Assembly (NCBI GenBank): GCA_017479885.1
Contig: JAFVBR010000039.1
Location: forward strand, 180,581-244,580
DNA: 64,000 bases
Origin: Paludibacteraceae bacterium
GTDB lineage: Bacteria; Bacteroidota; Bacteroidia; Bacteroidales; Paludibacteraceae
Direction of reading: 5' to 3'
Both the position numbers and the translations under genes were made by a program. Positions within the stretch are counted from its first letter, which is position 1; the number at the start of each line of letters is the position of its first letter. Below, piece after piece: positions 15,885 to 23,507 of this stretch. The notes below the pieces were generated by a model. The model was given only the letters and a program-made list of their open reading frames with translations. It did not search any database and had not been told where the DNA came from.

Positions 15885-15929
15885 TGTATTACTCCTATTT
15901 GCAAATCGCATATCTTCTATTTTTGAAAT

Positions 15930-17210
15930 ATGTTAGTAGAGTATGAAGAACTCTATGATGCCTATATTGATTGTCGAAAGCGTAAGCGTAGTTCCACAAA
16001 CTGCCAACAGTTTGAGATTGACTCAACTCGGAAGTTGTGGCAGTTGTGGAAAGACCTCAATAACGGCTCATATACAATAGGTAGGTCTATCGCTTTTATA
16101 GTCCACCACCCGAAAGACCGCGAAGTGTTTGCGGCTGATTTCAGAGATAGAATTGTTCATCATCTGATAATTCGGAGGATTGAAAAATTGCTTGAAGAAG
16201 AGTTTATCGAAGATTCGTATTCGTGTCGCAAGGGCAAAGGTACTCTTTATGGTATAGAACGCTGCGAAATGTATATGCGAGAAGTGAGTGAAAACTACAC
16301 CAAGAAAGCATATATACTTAAAGGAGATTTTAAGAGTTTCTTTATGCGCATCAATAAACCGAAGATGTATCAAGCCATTTGTGATTTGCTTGACAAACGA
16401 GGTAACTTTGATGAGGAGAGCAAAACCTTTATGAAACACGTGATATGGCTCATCGTATTCAACAGACCGCAAGACAACTGCATACGCAAACAGCCTAAAT
16501 CTGCGTGGAAATGTCTGCCAAAAGATAAAAGTCTGTTCAGTTGTGAGGCGGATTATGGAGTTCCTATCGGCAACTTGACGAGTCAGATTTTCGCTAACTT
16601 GTTTATGAGTGCCTTTGACCATTGGATAAAAGATACTCTTGGGATAAAGGAGTACGGCAGATATGTTGATGACTTTTATATTGTAATGTTATATTCGCAA
16701 GTGCTTGTCGCTCTAATACCGCAAATAAGAAAGTTTCTGTCTGACTATGGCGTAACACTGCACCCTCACAAAGTGTCTATTCAAGAGGTAGAAAAGGGTA
16801 TTCAGTTTTTGGGTCAGGTGATAAAGCCTTATGGCAGATTGGTAGCACGTAAAACGATAGGTACTCTTTACACGAAATTGCAGACCTTTGACGACTTTAT
16901 TGAATGGCACAAAGTACATGGTGAAAGGTTAAGTGAGGAGGATATAGAATATATAGTAAGCAGTGTAAACTCATACTACGGCTATTTCAGGCAAAGCAAG
17001 AGTTATCGACTGCGTAAGAAAATAGCGCAATCGGAACTTATAAAGCCGATACTTGAATATGCCACATTTGACACAAACTATACCAAAATTATTAAACTGA
17101 AGAAAGATGAAAAAGAAAGTAACAATATCGAGGCTTTTAGCCCGATGGGGCATGTTCGCCTTTCTCGGCGTAGTCATAGGAGGGTGCAAGACAACAAAGC
17201 CGTTGGTTAG
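15930..17210 (+). CDS. DGR reverse transcriptase
   Basis: This 426-residue enzyme has the ordered reverse transcriptase motifs: catalytic Asp133 in LKGDFKSFF, GVPIGNLTSQIFANLF at about 210-225, and YVDD at 245-248, then a HPHKVSIQEVEKGIQFLG thumb-side motif. The IGNLTSQ form of motif 4 is the signature of DGR enzymes, where other group II-like enzymes have QG. It copies the template RNA into cDNA while misreading adenines. There is no maturase or endonuclease domain. The last 104 bases overlap the next gene in another frame, so the final 35 residues (basic, low quality) may be non-essential. Confidence 0.96.
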   Translation: MLVEYEELYDAYIDCRKRKRSSTNCQQFEIDSTRKLWQLWKDLNNGSYTIGRSIAFIVHHPKDREVFAADFRDRIVHHLIIRRIEKLLEEEFIEDSYSCRKGKGTLYGIERCEMYMREVSENYTKKAYILKGDFKSFFMRINKPKMYQAICDLLDKRGNFDEESKTFMKHVIWLIVFNRPQDNCIRKQPKSAWKCLPKDKSLFSCEADYGVPIGNLTSQIFANLFMSAFDHWIKDTLGIKEYGRYVDDFYIVMLYSQVLVALIPQIRKFLSDYGVTLHPHKVSIQEVEKGIQFLGQVIKPYGRLVARKTIGTLYTKLQTFDDFIEWHKVHGERLSEEDIEYIVSSVNSYYGYFRQSKSYRLRKKIAQSELIKPILEYATFDTNYTKIIKLKKDEKESNNIEAFSPMGHVRLSRRSHRRVQDNKAVG

Positions 17211-17736
17211 TGAGAACACATCAGACCGTCTTATTGAGCGTGAGAAAGTGGACTCGCTTATCGGAGTTGCAGCGGATAGCGCACGCGCTCATATTGCCCT
17301 TGCTTGCGATAGCATGGGGAACGTGTATATTGCAGAGATTAACACATTGCAAGGCGAGCGTACTCGATTGGATATAGCGTTGCGTTCAGCATTGGAGCAA
17401 CTTCAGACGGTAGAACAGCAAGGACAAAACATAAACGCGCATGGAGTGAGCAACAGAGTTGCAAAACCTATTACTTACCTTGATGTCGATTGTGATGCTG
17501 ATAGTCTTCAGATACTCGTTACCAAACTGCGTGAACGTATCGCATACATGGAGAAGCACAAGGAAAAAGAGACTGTTGAGGTTAGGTACGTGCCGGACTA
17601 TTATCGCTATTGCACACACGGTTTTTGGATACTTTTCGCTATCCTGCTCATATTATTTATATGGTGGATTGCTGATTATATTCCCGTACTGAAAAAGTAC
17701 AAATTCGCAATTAAGGCGTTCATTAAGATAGTATGA
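17107..17736 (+). CDS. Lipoprotein with C-terminal membrane span (unimolecular spanin-like)
   Basis: This 209-residue protein has an N-terminal lipoprotein signal (FAFLGVVIGGC, lipid Cys at 27), a long helical middle (about 38-160) and one C-terminal membrane segment (about 170-192, WILFAILLILFIWWIADYI) followed by a basic tail. This layout, outer-membrane lipid at one end and inner-membrane span at the other, is that of unimolecular spanins such as phage T1 gp11, which fuse the two membranes in the last step of lysis. Together with the holin and amidase it would complete lysis. It begins 104 bases inside the reverse transcriptase gene. Function is inferred from topology. Confidence 0.65.
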   Translation: MKKKVTISRLLARWGMFAFLGVVIGGCKTTKPLVSENTSDRLIEREKVDSLIGVAADSARAHIALACDSMGNVYIAEINTLQGERTRLDIALRSALEQLQTVEQQGQNINAHGVSNRVAKPITYLDVDCDADSLQILVTKLRERIAYMEKHKEKETVEVRYVPDYYRYCTHGFWILFAILLILFIWWIADYIPVLKKYKFAIKAFIKIV

Positions 17737-17788
17737 TAGCCGATAGTCTCACGGCTTTGTGTTGAGGCTTAATAAATTCATATTACCA

Positions 17789-18157
17789 ATGAAAAAATTT
17801 ATGCTACTGGCGATGGGACTGTTGATGTTCCTTGCCGCAGATGCTGCCGTGACTTACGATGTGGGTCAGCCGCAGCAGAACGAGAATGTCATGCTGTTAC
17901 AGCAGAGTGACAATCAACCAGTGGTGGTGGACTTCGTGTGTGCGGATTATTCCGTTACTACTACGATTGTGACCACAGCCGAAACAGAGTTTATGTACTA
18001 CGAGGCTATGCCTATGGAGGTGCGAACTCAAGTATTCGACTTCACGCAGCCTGTATTTCGATTATGCGTGAATAAGTCGATTGTATTTAAGTCCAATCTT
18101 TATAATGGATGGCGAGGAAAGAATAGCAATCCTCCGAGTCAATACGATAGGGCTTAA
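17789..18157 (+). CDS. Small secreted protein, possible phage moron
   Basis: A 122-residue protein with a clear signal peptide (MKKFMLLAMGLLMFLAADAA) and a beta-rich mature part without known motif (QSDNQPVVVDFVCADYSV). Start at 17789 chosen because the signal peptide begins there. It may be a cell-surface protein expressed by the prophage. Function unknown. Confidence 0.5.
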   Translation: MKKFMLLAMGLLMFLAADAAVTYDVGQPQQNENVMLLQQSDNQPVVVDFVCADYSVTTTIVTTAETEFMYYEAMPMEVRTQVFDFTQPVFRLCVNKSIVFKSNLYNGWRGKNSNPPSQYDRA

Positions 18158-18222
18158 GTCACTTGTCGGGTGTGGGACATTGGTTTGTCCTGCACTCTCA
18201 AATACTTTTATAATAAGTTTTT

Positions 18223-18603
18223 ATGGTTATCATCAATGACACGAGCAAGTATGGTGAGGAGTGTTTCATCTGCCTTGAAAATGGTATTTGCAGGCTTACG
18301 CTATCGCCCAAATGTCCTGATGTCGCTTTTTTATCCACGTTAATAGTGGATGCAAAGCATAGGCGCAAAGGAACAGGGAATATGTTACTTGTTGCGGCAG
18401 AAAAGATTGCTGTCGAGAAAGGCTGCAATGCTCTTACACTTGAATCCGAAACGGGATGGACAAAGGACTGGTACGCAAGACATGGTTTTGTTGTCGTAGG
18501 AGAGGGCTATGATGAGAATATGATACTTATGTGCAAGCCTTTGCAAAATGTCCAAAAACGTCCAAAAAATAAAATAAAAATAGCCACTTTTGAAAAGAAA
18601 TAA
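18223..18603 (+). CDS. GNAT-family N-acetyltransferase
   Basis: A 126-residue GNAT enzyme: beta strand then STLIVDAKHRRKGTGNMLL, which contains the acetyl-CoA binding loop (RRKGTG, the R/Q-x-x-G-x-G/A motif), and WYARHGFVVVGEG at the end. It transfers an acetyl group from acetyl-CoA; the acceptor is unknown. In this setting it may modify surface structures or a host protein. The tail is lysine-rich and the following 140 bases hold no gene but repeat a GTCCAAAA word three times (18550, 18560 and 18638 region). Confidence 0.75.
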   Translation: MVIINDTSKYGEECFICLENGICRLTLSPKCPDVAFLSTLIVDAKHRRKGTGNMLLVAAEKIAVEKGCNALTLESETGWTKDWYARHGFVVVGEGYDENMILMCKPLQNVQKRPKNKIKIATFEKK

Positions 18604-18744
18604 AATGCAACTGGTTGATTTGCAAACTTTCAAAAATGTCCAAAATAAAAGGAATAAAAAGAAACTGAAAACAAATTTGATATAAAAGCATTTATTTTAG
18701 CGTTGATATTCTACTAAGGAGGGAAGCCTCGCGTGTAGATTTGT

Positions 18745-18894
18745 ATGCAGAAAAACCGTGGCGTTTGGCATACCGATAAGAGCAGTATTGTTACGAGCCT
18801 ATATTTTGACGGGGAAATAAGCCTTTTTGAACGTGCGTATTTATCCGATGATACACAACTGACTGTAATATATAAGAATGGGAGAGAGAAATAA
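18745..18894 (+). CDS. 49-residue hypothetical protein
   Basis: A short frame whose end overlaps the next small gene by 17 bases. The sequence is a plausible beta domain (SIVTSLYFDGEISLFERAYL). No family recognised; supported by tight coupling to the following gene. Confidence 0.4.
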   Translation: MQKNRGVWHTDKSSIVTSLYFDGEISLFERAYLSDDTQLTVIYKNGREK

Positions 18895-19036
18895 TAATAA
18901 GACATGTTGCCAATGCACATTTTGGAATATGGGTTTTGACAACTCATGCAGCGAGCGAGTTCGTTTGTATGGCGACTTCAGTAACCAAGCACCCGACAAA
19001 CCTGCTTGCAAACATTTTGAAAAGGAGAAGATATGA
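18878..19036 (+). CDS. 52-residue zinc-knuckle-like protein
   Basis: Cysteines are arranged as TCCQCTFW, then SC, then ACKHFEKE, that is C-x2-C-x-aromatic ... C ... C-x2-F. The same layout is seen in the small protein at 2591-2749 and in the N-terminus of 1850-2299. It overlaps the next gene by 4 bases (ATGA at 19033). Probably a small zinc-binding protein; role unknown. Confidence 0.5.
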   Translation: MGERNNNKTCCQCTFWNMGFDNSCSERVRLYGDFSNQAPDKPACKHFEKEKI

Positions 19037-19455
19037 AACGTGACGAGATAATCCCAATAAACATACCTATCTACAACACCTGCTTGTGGGTATTCTTTGG
19101 CTCAAAAGAAAATTGTGCCAATGCCTTGCAAAAGAATGGTCTTTCAGAACGAGCGGCAAAAGCATTTCTTGCCGAGGTTAATGACGAGCAATGCGATGGT
19201 ATTTACATCTACAACAAAGAGGAAAATGTAGCCTTATTGTGGGTGAAAAAGATACCTGTTACAATTATGGAGTATGCTACGCTTGTGCATGAGATAGAGC
19301 ATACTGTGTTCTATCTGTTTGAGCGTATAGGAATACAGCACACAAGAGAGAGTGATGAAGCGTATGCCTACCTGCAAGGCTATTTATTCGCAGAGATTGA
19401 TTGTGCAATAAATACTCTGAAAGAAAATGAAAGCAGTGAGGAGAAGAAAGAATGA
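19033..19455 (+). CDS. HExxH metalloprotease-like phage protein
   Basis: A 140-residue protein with HEIEH at residues 86-90, the zinc motif of gluzincin-type peptidases, and a following ESDEAYAYLQGY helix that could supply the third ligand (Glu). Small proteins of this type occur in Bacteroidetes phages. Whether it cuts peptides is untested. It overlaps the following glycosyltransferase gene by 4 bases. Confidence 0.55.
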   Translation: MKRDEIIPINIPIYNTCLWVFFGSKENCANALQKNGLSERAAKAFLAEVNDEQCDGIYIYNKEENVALLWVKKIPVTIMEYATLVHEIEHTVFYLFERIGIQHTRESDEAYAYLQGYLFAEIDCAINTLKENESSEEKKE

Positions 19456-20675
19456 AAGAGCAAGTTATTATTTCATTAACATCATGGCGTAAGCGCATAG
19501 GCAATATACCTCGTGTGCTTGATACAATATGGGAGCAGACATATCAACCCGATATGGTTGTTCTCAACCTTGCAGAAGAGGAGTTTTATAACAAGACATT
19601 GCCTGCCGCCGTTCAAGGATATATTGTTTCTCACCAACGGCTACGTGTGAACTGGGTCAAACAGAACACCCGCGTTTGGAAAAAGTTTCTGCCAACGTTC
19701 AATCTTTACCCTGACGCTTTGATAATACCGATAGATGACGATATACTTTATCCTCCGACCATGATAGAGGATTTTATGCGCGTACATGAGCGTTTCCCCG
19801 ATAGTCCAATCAGCGGTAATAGATTTTGGTATAAAGGTGTCAAATGTCATTGTGGTTGTGCAAGTCTTGTGCAAGCGAAACACTTTGCAGGATGGCAAGA
19901 TTATTATAGCCGTACTCTCCGTGCTAATTGCCCGTCAAGTGATTTGTTCTATACATATCTTGCTGCGGCTAATGGTTATTTCTACGAGGAGAGTGATGTC
20001 GATTATATGACGACAGCAATCACTTATAATGAAGTTGATGGTTATTCTCGCTCTATGCCGGGTAATAAACTCGCAGTAAGCAGGAAAGCAATCTTTACTG
20101 CTATGGGTGTAGAGGTAGTACGCATGTTTACACATGATGACATTAAACCTTTCTGTGTGTTAGGTGCGGCACAAACAGAAAAAGGCAAGGAGATAGAGAC
20201 AGAACTTCTTTCGTGGCTCGTGCCTAATTTTAATGTGTATGTGGTTCGCCATGACGGACGGACTTTTGAATATGCGGCAATACATTTTCTCCAAGAAGTG
20301 ATGACACGTTGCGATGCTCCGTGTTTCTATTTGCATACAAAGGGGGCATACTATACGCGCAATGTATCTCACAGGGTGCGTAATATGTGGAAACATGAGT
20401 TTGTAGAAAAGCGTGACGAGTATTTGCGTGCCGTATTGTCAGAGAAAGCCATAGTCGCCACTCCTTACACTGGCACTGACAAAGTGACATGGTATAATGG
20501 TTGGTGTGCCAATGCCGCCGCTATTCGCAAGCTGAACATAATAAAAACCGATGACCGTTTTTACTATGAATACAAATTATTCGATAAAGCAGAGGTAATA
20601 GGTATGCGTATGGGAGATGTGAATGGCGATAATCGTATTGCCATGCACAATGAGTTAAAAGAAAGATTTGATTGA
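19452..20675 (+). CDS. Glycosyltransferase, probably two GT domains
   Basis: A 407-residue protein. The N-terminal half (about 1-230) is GT2-like: ISLTSWRKRIGNIPRVLDTI, then PDALIIPIDDDILYPPTMIE with the metal-binding DDD. The C-terminal half has a second motif set of GT-like proteins (FYLHTKGAYYTRN). Glycosyltransferases in a prophage often alter the host surface glycan and shut out related phages, or decorate the virion. The donor and acceptor sugars cannot be told. It is coupled to a second glycosyltransferase. Confidence 0.7.
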   Translation: MKEQVIISLTSWRKRIGNIPRVLDTIWEQTYQPDMVVLNLAEEEFYNKTLPAAVQGYIVSHQRLRVNWVKQNTRVWKKFLPTFNLYPDALIIPIDDDILYPPTMIEDFMRVHERFPDSPISGNRFWYKGVKCHCGCASLVQAKHFAGWQDYYSRTLRANCPSSDLFYTYLAAANGYFYEESDVDYMTTAITYNEVDGYSRSMPGNKLAVSRKAIFTAMGVEVVRMFTHDDIKPFCVLGAAQTEKGKEIETELLSWLVPNFNVYVVRHDGRTFEYAAIHFLQEVMTRCDAPCFYLHTKGAYYTRNVSHRVRNMWKHEFVEKRDEYLRAVLSEKAIVATPYTGTDKVTWYNGWCANAAAIRKLNIIKTDDRFYYEYKLFDKAEVIGMRMGDVNGDNRIAMHNELKERFD

Positions 20676-20676
20676 T

Positions 20677-21411
20677 ATGGACATATTGTATGTAGTAGGT
20701 TCAGGTTCAACTTGGAGTAATAACGAATTACGTTATTCATTGAGAAGTATAGCCAAGTTCGGAAGAAACATTGAAAGGGTGTATCTCGCAGGTTACAAAC
20801 CCGCTTTTGTTAGTGAAGAAGTCAGGCATATACCCTGTACTGACGATTCTAAACGCAAGCACAAGAATATAATGCACAAGGTGCTGACTGCTATTGAGAA
20901 GAGTAATATAAGTAACCGTTTTCTCATTAGTTCAGATGACCATTTCTATATAAGGGAAACAGATTTTAACCGCCTGCCTGTTTATTATCAGTTAAGAGCA
21001 TTACCGCAGACATTCTCCGAGAAGCAGTTAAAGAACAATTACTACAAGAGCCTTGCAGACACGCGCAGCCTGCTTACCAAATGGGGATTACCTATATATC
21101 AAACCAATCCGCACTGCAACACACATTTTGATACCACACTATATCGTATGGCTCAACCGCTTTTCTTTGAGGCTATGGAGTTGCCTTATGGCGGCGAACT
21201 TAACTGTCTAATGGGAAATCTGCTTATCAGCGCAGGCGAAAAACCAAGTTTCTTCAAGGATTGCAAGATAGATACTTTCTATAATGAAGAGGACTTATTG
21301 CAACGACTAAAGGATGTTGAATGTTTTTCTATCGCTGACACGGCTATTCAATATGGGATAGGTGAGTATCTGCAACGACTATTCCCTAACAAATGCAAAT
21401 ACGAAAAATGA
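20677..21411 (+). CDS. Stealth-like glycosyl/sugar-phosphate transferase
   Basis: A 244-residue protein opening with DILYVVGSGSTWSNNELRYS and carrying NRFLISSDDHFYI, where the SSDD patch would bind metal. This order resembles the Stealth/CpsY group of capsule transferases. The ATG at 20677 was preferred over a TTG at 20668 that overlaps the upstream gene. It ends by overlapping the nuclease gene by 4 bases. Confidence 0.6.
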   Translation: MDILYVVGSGSTWSNNELRYSLRSIAKFGRNIERVYLAGYKPAFVSEEVRHIPCTDDSKRKHKNIMHKVLTAIEKSNISNRFLISSDDHFYIRETDFNRLPVYYQLRALPQTFSEKQLKNNYYKSLADTRSLLTKWGLPIYQTNPHCNTHFDTTLYRMAQPLFFEAMELPYGGELNCLMGNLLISAGEKPSFFKDCKIDTFYNEEDLLQRLKDVECFSIADTAIQYGIGEYLQRLFPNKCKYEK

Positions 21412-21818
21412 CAAGAGAAGAGGCATTACGTATATTAAACGGAGAAAAACCTGTCGAAAAACCACGCCGTCCTGCTGTTCAGCGCGAACATCATCTTCAG
21501 ACTGCTTGTGTGCAATGGGCGCGTTTGCAATTCCCCAAACTCACAATCTTCGCTATTCCTAACGGCGCATGGTGTGGGTATAAACAGGGGCGCAAACTCG
21601 TTGCGGAGGGGTTGCTAAAAGGTGTGCCTGACATCTTTGTTGCTCTTGCTCGCAAAAACTATCACGGTCTGTTCATAGAAATGAAAGCAGGCAAGAAAGG
21701 TGTGGTAAGAGAGGAGCAAACAGAAATGCTCACAAAACTTCGGCAGGAGGGCTATTGTTGTGCGGTATGCCGAACTTTTGAGCAGTTTCAACAAATCATC
21801 ATTGAGTATATGTCATAA
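21408..21818 (+). CDS. VRR-NUC domain nuclease
   Basis: A 136-residue protein with the VRR-NUC core: PNGAWCG near the start, GVPDIFVALA with the catalytic Asp, LFIEMKAGKKG (E-x-K) and EEQTEMLTKLRQEGYCC. The family contains structure-specific DNA nucleases common in phages, with roles in replication or recombination intermediates. It ends the rightward block; a hairpin at 21868-21885 follows. Confidence 0.8.
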   Translation: MTREEALRILNGEKPVEKPRRPAVQREHHLQTACVQWARLQFPKLTIFAIPNGAWCGYKQGRKLVAEGLLKGVPDIFVALARKNYHGLFIEMKAGKKGVVREEQTEMLTKLRQEGYCCAVCRTFEQFQQIIIEYMS

Positions 21819-21867
21819 AGGCTTTCGAGCCGATTTTCTTTTTTCTTTTAAGTTGTTATAGGCATCT

Positions 21868-21885
21868 CCCCGCTGTGAAGCGGGG
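21868..21885. terminator. Hairpin between convergent genes
   Basis: A perfect 7-pair stem (CCCCGCT with AGCGGGG) and a 4-base GTGA loop, lying between the ends of the nuclease (+) and integrase (-) genes. T-rich runs lie on the left side (21837-21850). Likely a shared terminator. Confidence 0.55.
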
Positions 21886-21905
21886 ATTGCCGTCTCTTAA
21901 CACTT

Positions 21906-23096
21906 CTATTTCGGAGGGTTAAGTACATAGTCTATCACTTTACGGTTTGCATCGTCCACTTTTGACCAGTCGAAAGATATGTACCTCTTATCTGCAAGCG
22001 ATGTACCTGTGTGTCCGAGTGCTTTGCCTATAATACGCTCCGAAATATCCAATTTGTCCGCATAGGTCGCCCAAGTATAACGTGCGAGATAATAGTAGCA
22101 ACGAGGGAACTGCAATTCTTTGCCTATCTTGCGCAAATGCTTATTGAAAAAACTCTGAAAGGTTTTGTACGTAGTGTAATGCTCCGCAAAGTTAAGCATA
22201 TACCTTGTACCTGCGTATTTATCAATAATTGCCTGCGCTTCGGGCTGTATTGTGAGATGTACGGGTTGGGGTTCGGAATGTGCTATCTTTGTACGTATGT
22301 ACGATAATTCAGGAGTAGTCGGCTTTGGCATATAAAAAAGGTCTATCGGGTTGATGCCGCAGAAATAGAATGAGAGCATAAAGAAATCACGCACCGCAGC
22401 ATCTACTGGTTCAAGGGCGGCATTTTTCAGTGCAAGAAATTTGTCTAACGGCAAAAACTCTTTCTCTTTTGCCGCTTGCTTTATTTTGAACTTACGGAAT
22501 GGATATAATGATTGGTCTATCACTTCATCATCTATTGCCTTGTTGAAAACGCGGCGAAGACAACGCATAATGATTGAGCGAGTATTAGTACGGATACCTG
22601 CATCTTCCATCCAACGGTCAAAAGCACATAATGTTTTATAGTTTATCTCGTCAAATGCTATTTCGTCAGTTTTCATGTATTCATGTAATGTGCGACTTGC
22701 ATAGTCGTATATGCCGCGTGTTCCGCTGTTGCGGTATTGCTCTGATACGATTGTTATCTGACGACTAAAAGAGACGCTTGCGGTTTTGTCTCCATTCTCC
22801 GCATATTGCTTTATGTCTTTTGCGTTCATTGTACGCAACCTGCCTGACCGTTCAAGTATAAGGACGGCATTGAAATATGTAAGATAGGTATTATATAAGG
22901 TGGCGTTCACCTCCTTTGCATTAGGCGCACTCTTGATGAGTACCATTGACGGTTCGCCCTTGAAATACTTGTCGGGAATACATACGCCAGTTGAAACGGT
23001 GGTCGTGCTTGAAGCATTACAGATGAGCAGACGAATAGGTAGATTGCCCTTTTTATCGGGTCTGCGTTTGTCAATAAAGAAAGATAGTTTAGCCAT
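21906..23096 (-). CDS. int: Tyrosine recombinase (phage integrase)
   Basis: This 396-residue recombinase has an N-terminal Arm-like domain (SFFIDKRRPDKKGNLPIRLL), a SAM-like core-binding domain (about 95-195) and a catalytic domain. Visible catalytic residues are Arg in YYLARYTWAT, His in GKALGHTG and the nucleophile Tyr in KRYISFDW. The place of the first catalytic Arg reads CGINPIDLF, so this Arg is missing or displaced, as in several Bacteroidetes recombinases. It integrates the element, most likely at the tRNA-Arg gene 230 bases away. It reads in the same direction as the truncated tRNA, so the host tRNA promoter could drive it. Start at 23096 is just before the Arm domain. Confidence 0.9.
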   Translation of the reverse strand: MAKLSFFIDKRRPDKKGNLPIRLLICNASSTTTVSTGVCIPDKYFKGEPSMVLIKSAPNAKEVNATLYNTYLTYFNAVLILERSGRLRTMNAKDIKQYAENGDKTASVSFSRQITIVSEQYRNSGTRGIYDYASRTLHEYMKTDEIAFDEINYKTLCAFDRWMEDAGIRTNTRSIIMRCLRRVFNKAIDDEVIDQSLYPFRKFKIKQAAKEKEFLPLDKFLALKNAALEPVDAAVRDFFMLSFYFCGINPIDLFYMPKPTTPELSYIRTKIAHSEPQPVHLTIQPEAQAIIDKYAGTRYMLNFAEHYTTYKTFQSFFNKHLRKIGKELQFPRCYYYLARYTWATYADKLDISERIIGKALGHTGTSLADKRYISFDWSKVDDANRKVIDYVLNPPK

Positions 23097-23234
23097 AATT
23101 GTTATGTGCAAGGATTGTGCAAGTTTTTATCAAATTTCAATTTGGTATCTATTAGGGGTCAAATAGTGGTTTAATATGACTAACAATAGATTGCCGATTT
23201 CCTAACTCCTTGCTTATAGCATATAAAAATATAC

Positions 23235-23269
23235 GAACCAATCAGGTGTATCACACGCCTAATTAGTTC
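23235..23269. repeat. Imperfect inverted repeat in the attachment region
   Basis: Two 14-base arms (23235-23248 and 23256-23269) match inverted at 11 of 14 positions around a 7-base centre. They lie between the integrase start and the truncated tRNA. Such repeats are typical recombinase or excisionase binding sites; this role is inferred. Confidence 0.45.
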
Positions 23270-23326
23270 ATATTCAATAGATTTATAACTTATACGCCCG
23301 TTTATTCCTATGTTTTGTCGGTTTTG

Positions 23327-23376
23327 CGACCCACAGCTTAGAAGGCTGTTGCTCTATCCAGCTGAGCTACCGAACC
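23327..23376 (-). pseudogene. tRNA-Arg(TCT), 5' part only, cut at the integration site
   Basis: Reading leftward from 23376: acceptor strand GGTTCGG, D arm, a full anticodon arm (stem ACAGC/GCTGT at 23349-23333) with loop CTTCTAA giving anticodon TCT, then variable-loop bases GTGGGTC. After this no T arm (no GTTCRA) and no CCGAACC closing strand are found. About 25 bases of the gene are thus missing and replaced by element sequence. The 3' part is expected at the far end of the element, outside the window. Confidence 0.75.
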
Positions 23377-23450
23377 ATCGCGTTCTCTCCGCGCCTTTTG
23401 CCTTGCATTCATACAAAACAATCGTGCGTAAGAAAATCCAAATGCGGGTG

Positions 23451-23482
23451 CAAAAGTACTGCAATTTTTGCAAATACACAAA
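23451..23482 (-). promoter_or_regulatory. Promoter of the tRNA-Arg remnant, reading toward the integrase
   Basis: Minus-strand TTTG (23482-23479), 20 bases, TACTTTTG (23458-23451). It lies about 75 bases upstream of the tRNA 5' end. With the tRNA gene cut, its transcript continues into the element and toward the integrase gene. It overlaps the promoter of the rightward regulator. Confidence 0.7.
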
Positions 23483-23498
23483 TTTTATATTACCTTTG
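23467..23498 (+). promoter_or_regulatory. Promoter of the PUL regulator gene
   Basis: TTTG (23467-23470), 20 bases, TACCTTTG (23491-23498), 10 bases before the ATG at 23508. It decides the start, as the longer open frame from 23310 would contain the promoter and the tRNA remnant. Confidence 0.8.
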
Positions 23499-23507
23499 CC
23501 TGCAATT

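Noticed and set aside
15725-15946. 73-codon Asn-rich frame across the template repeat
   Set aside because: Its content comes from the AAC/AAT codons of TR, which is a template for RNA and not a protein. It runs on into unrelated sequence and overlaps the RT start.
1-23376. A complete, head-to-tail prophage in this window
   Set aside because: No terminase, portal, capsid or tape-measure gene is visible and the left end runs off the window, so completeness cannot be claimed.
23310-23507. N-terminal extension of the PUL regulator
   Set aside because: The extra 66 codons run through the tRNA remnant and through the regulator's own promoter; the ATG at 23508 fits promoter and signal-like N-terminus.
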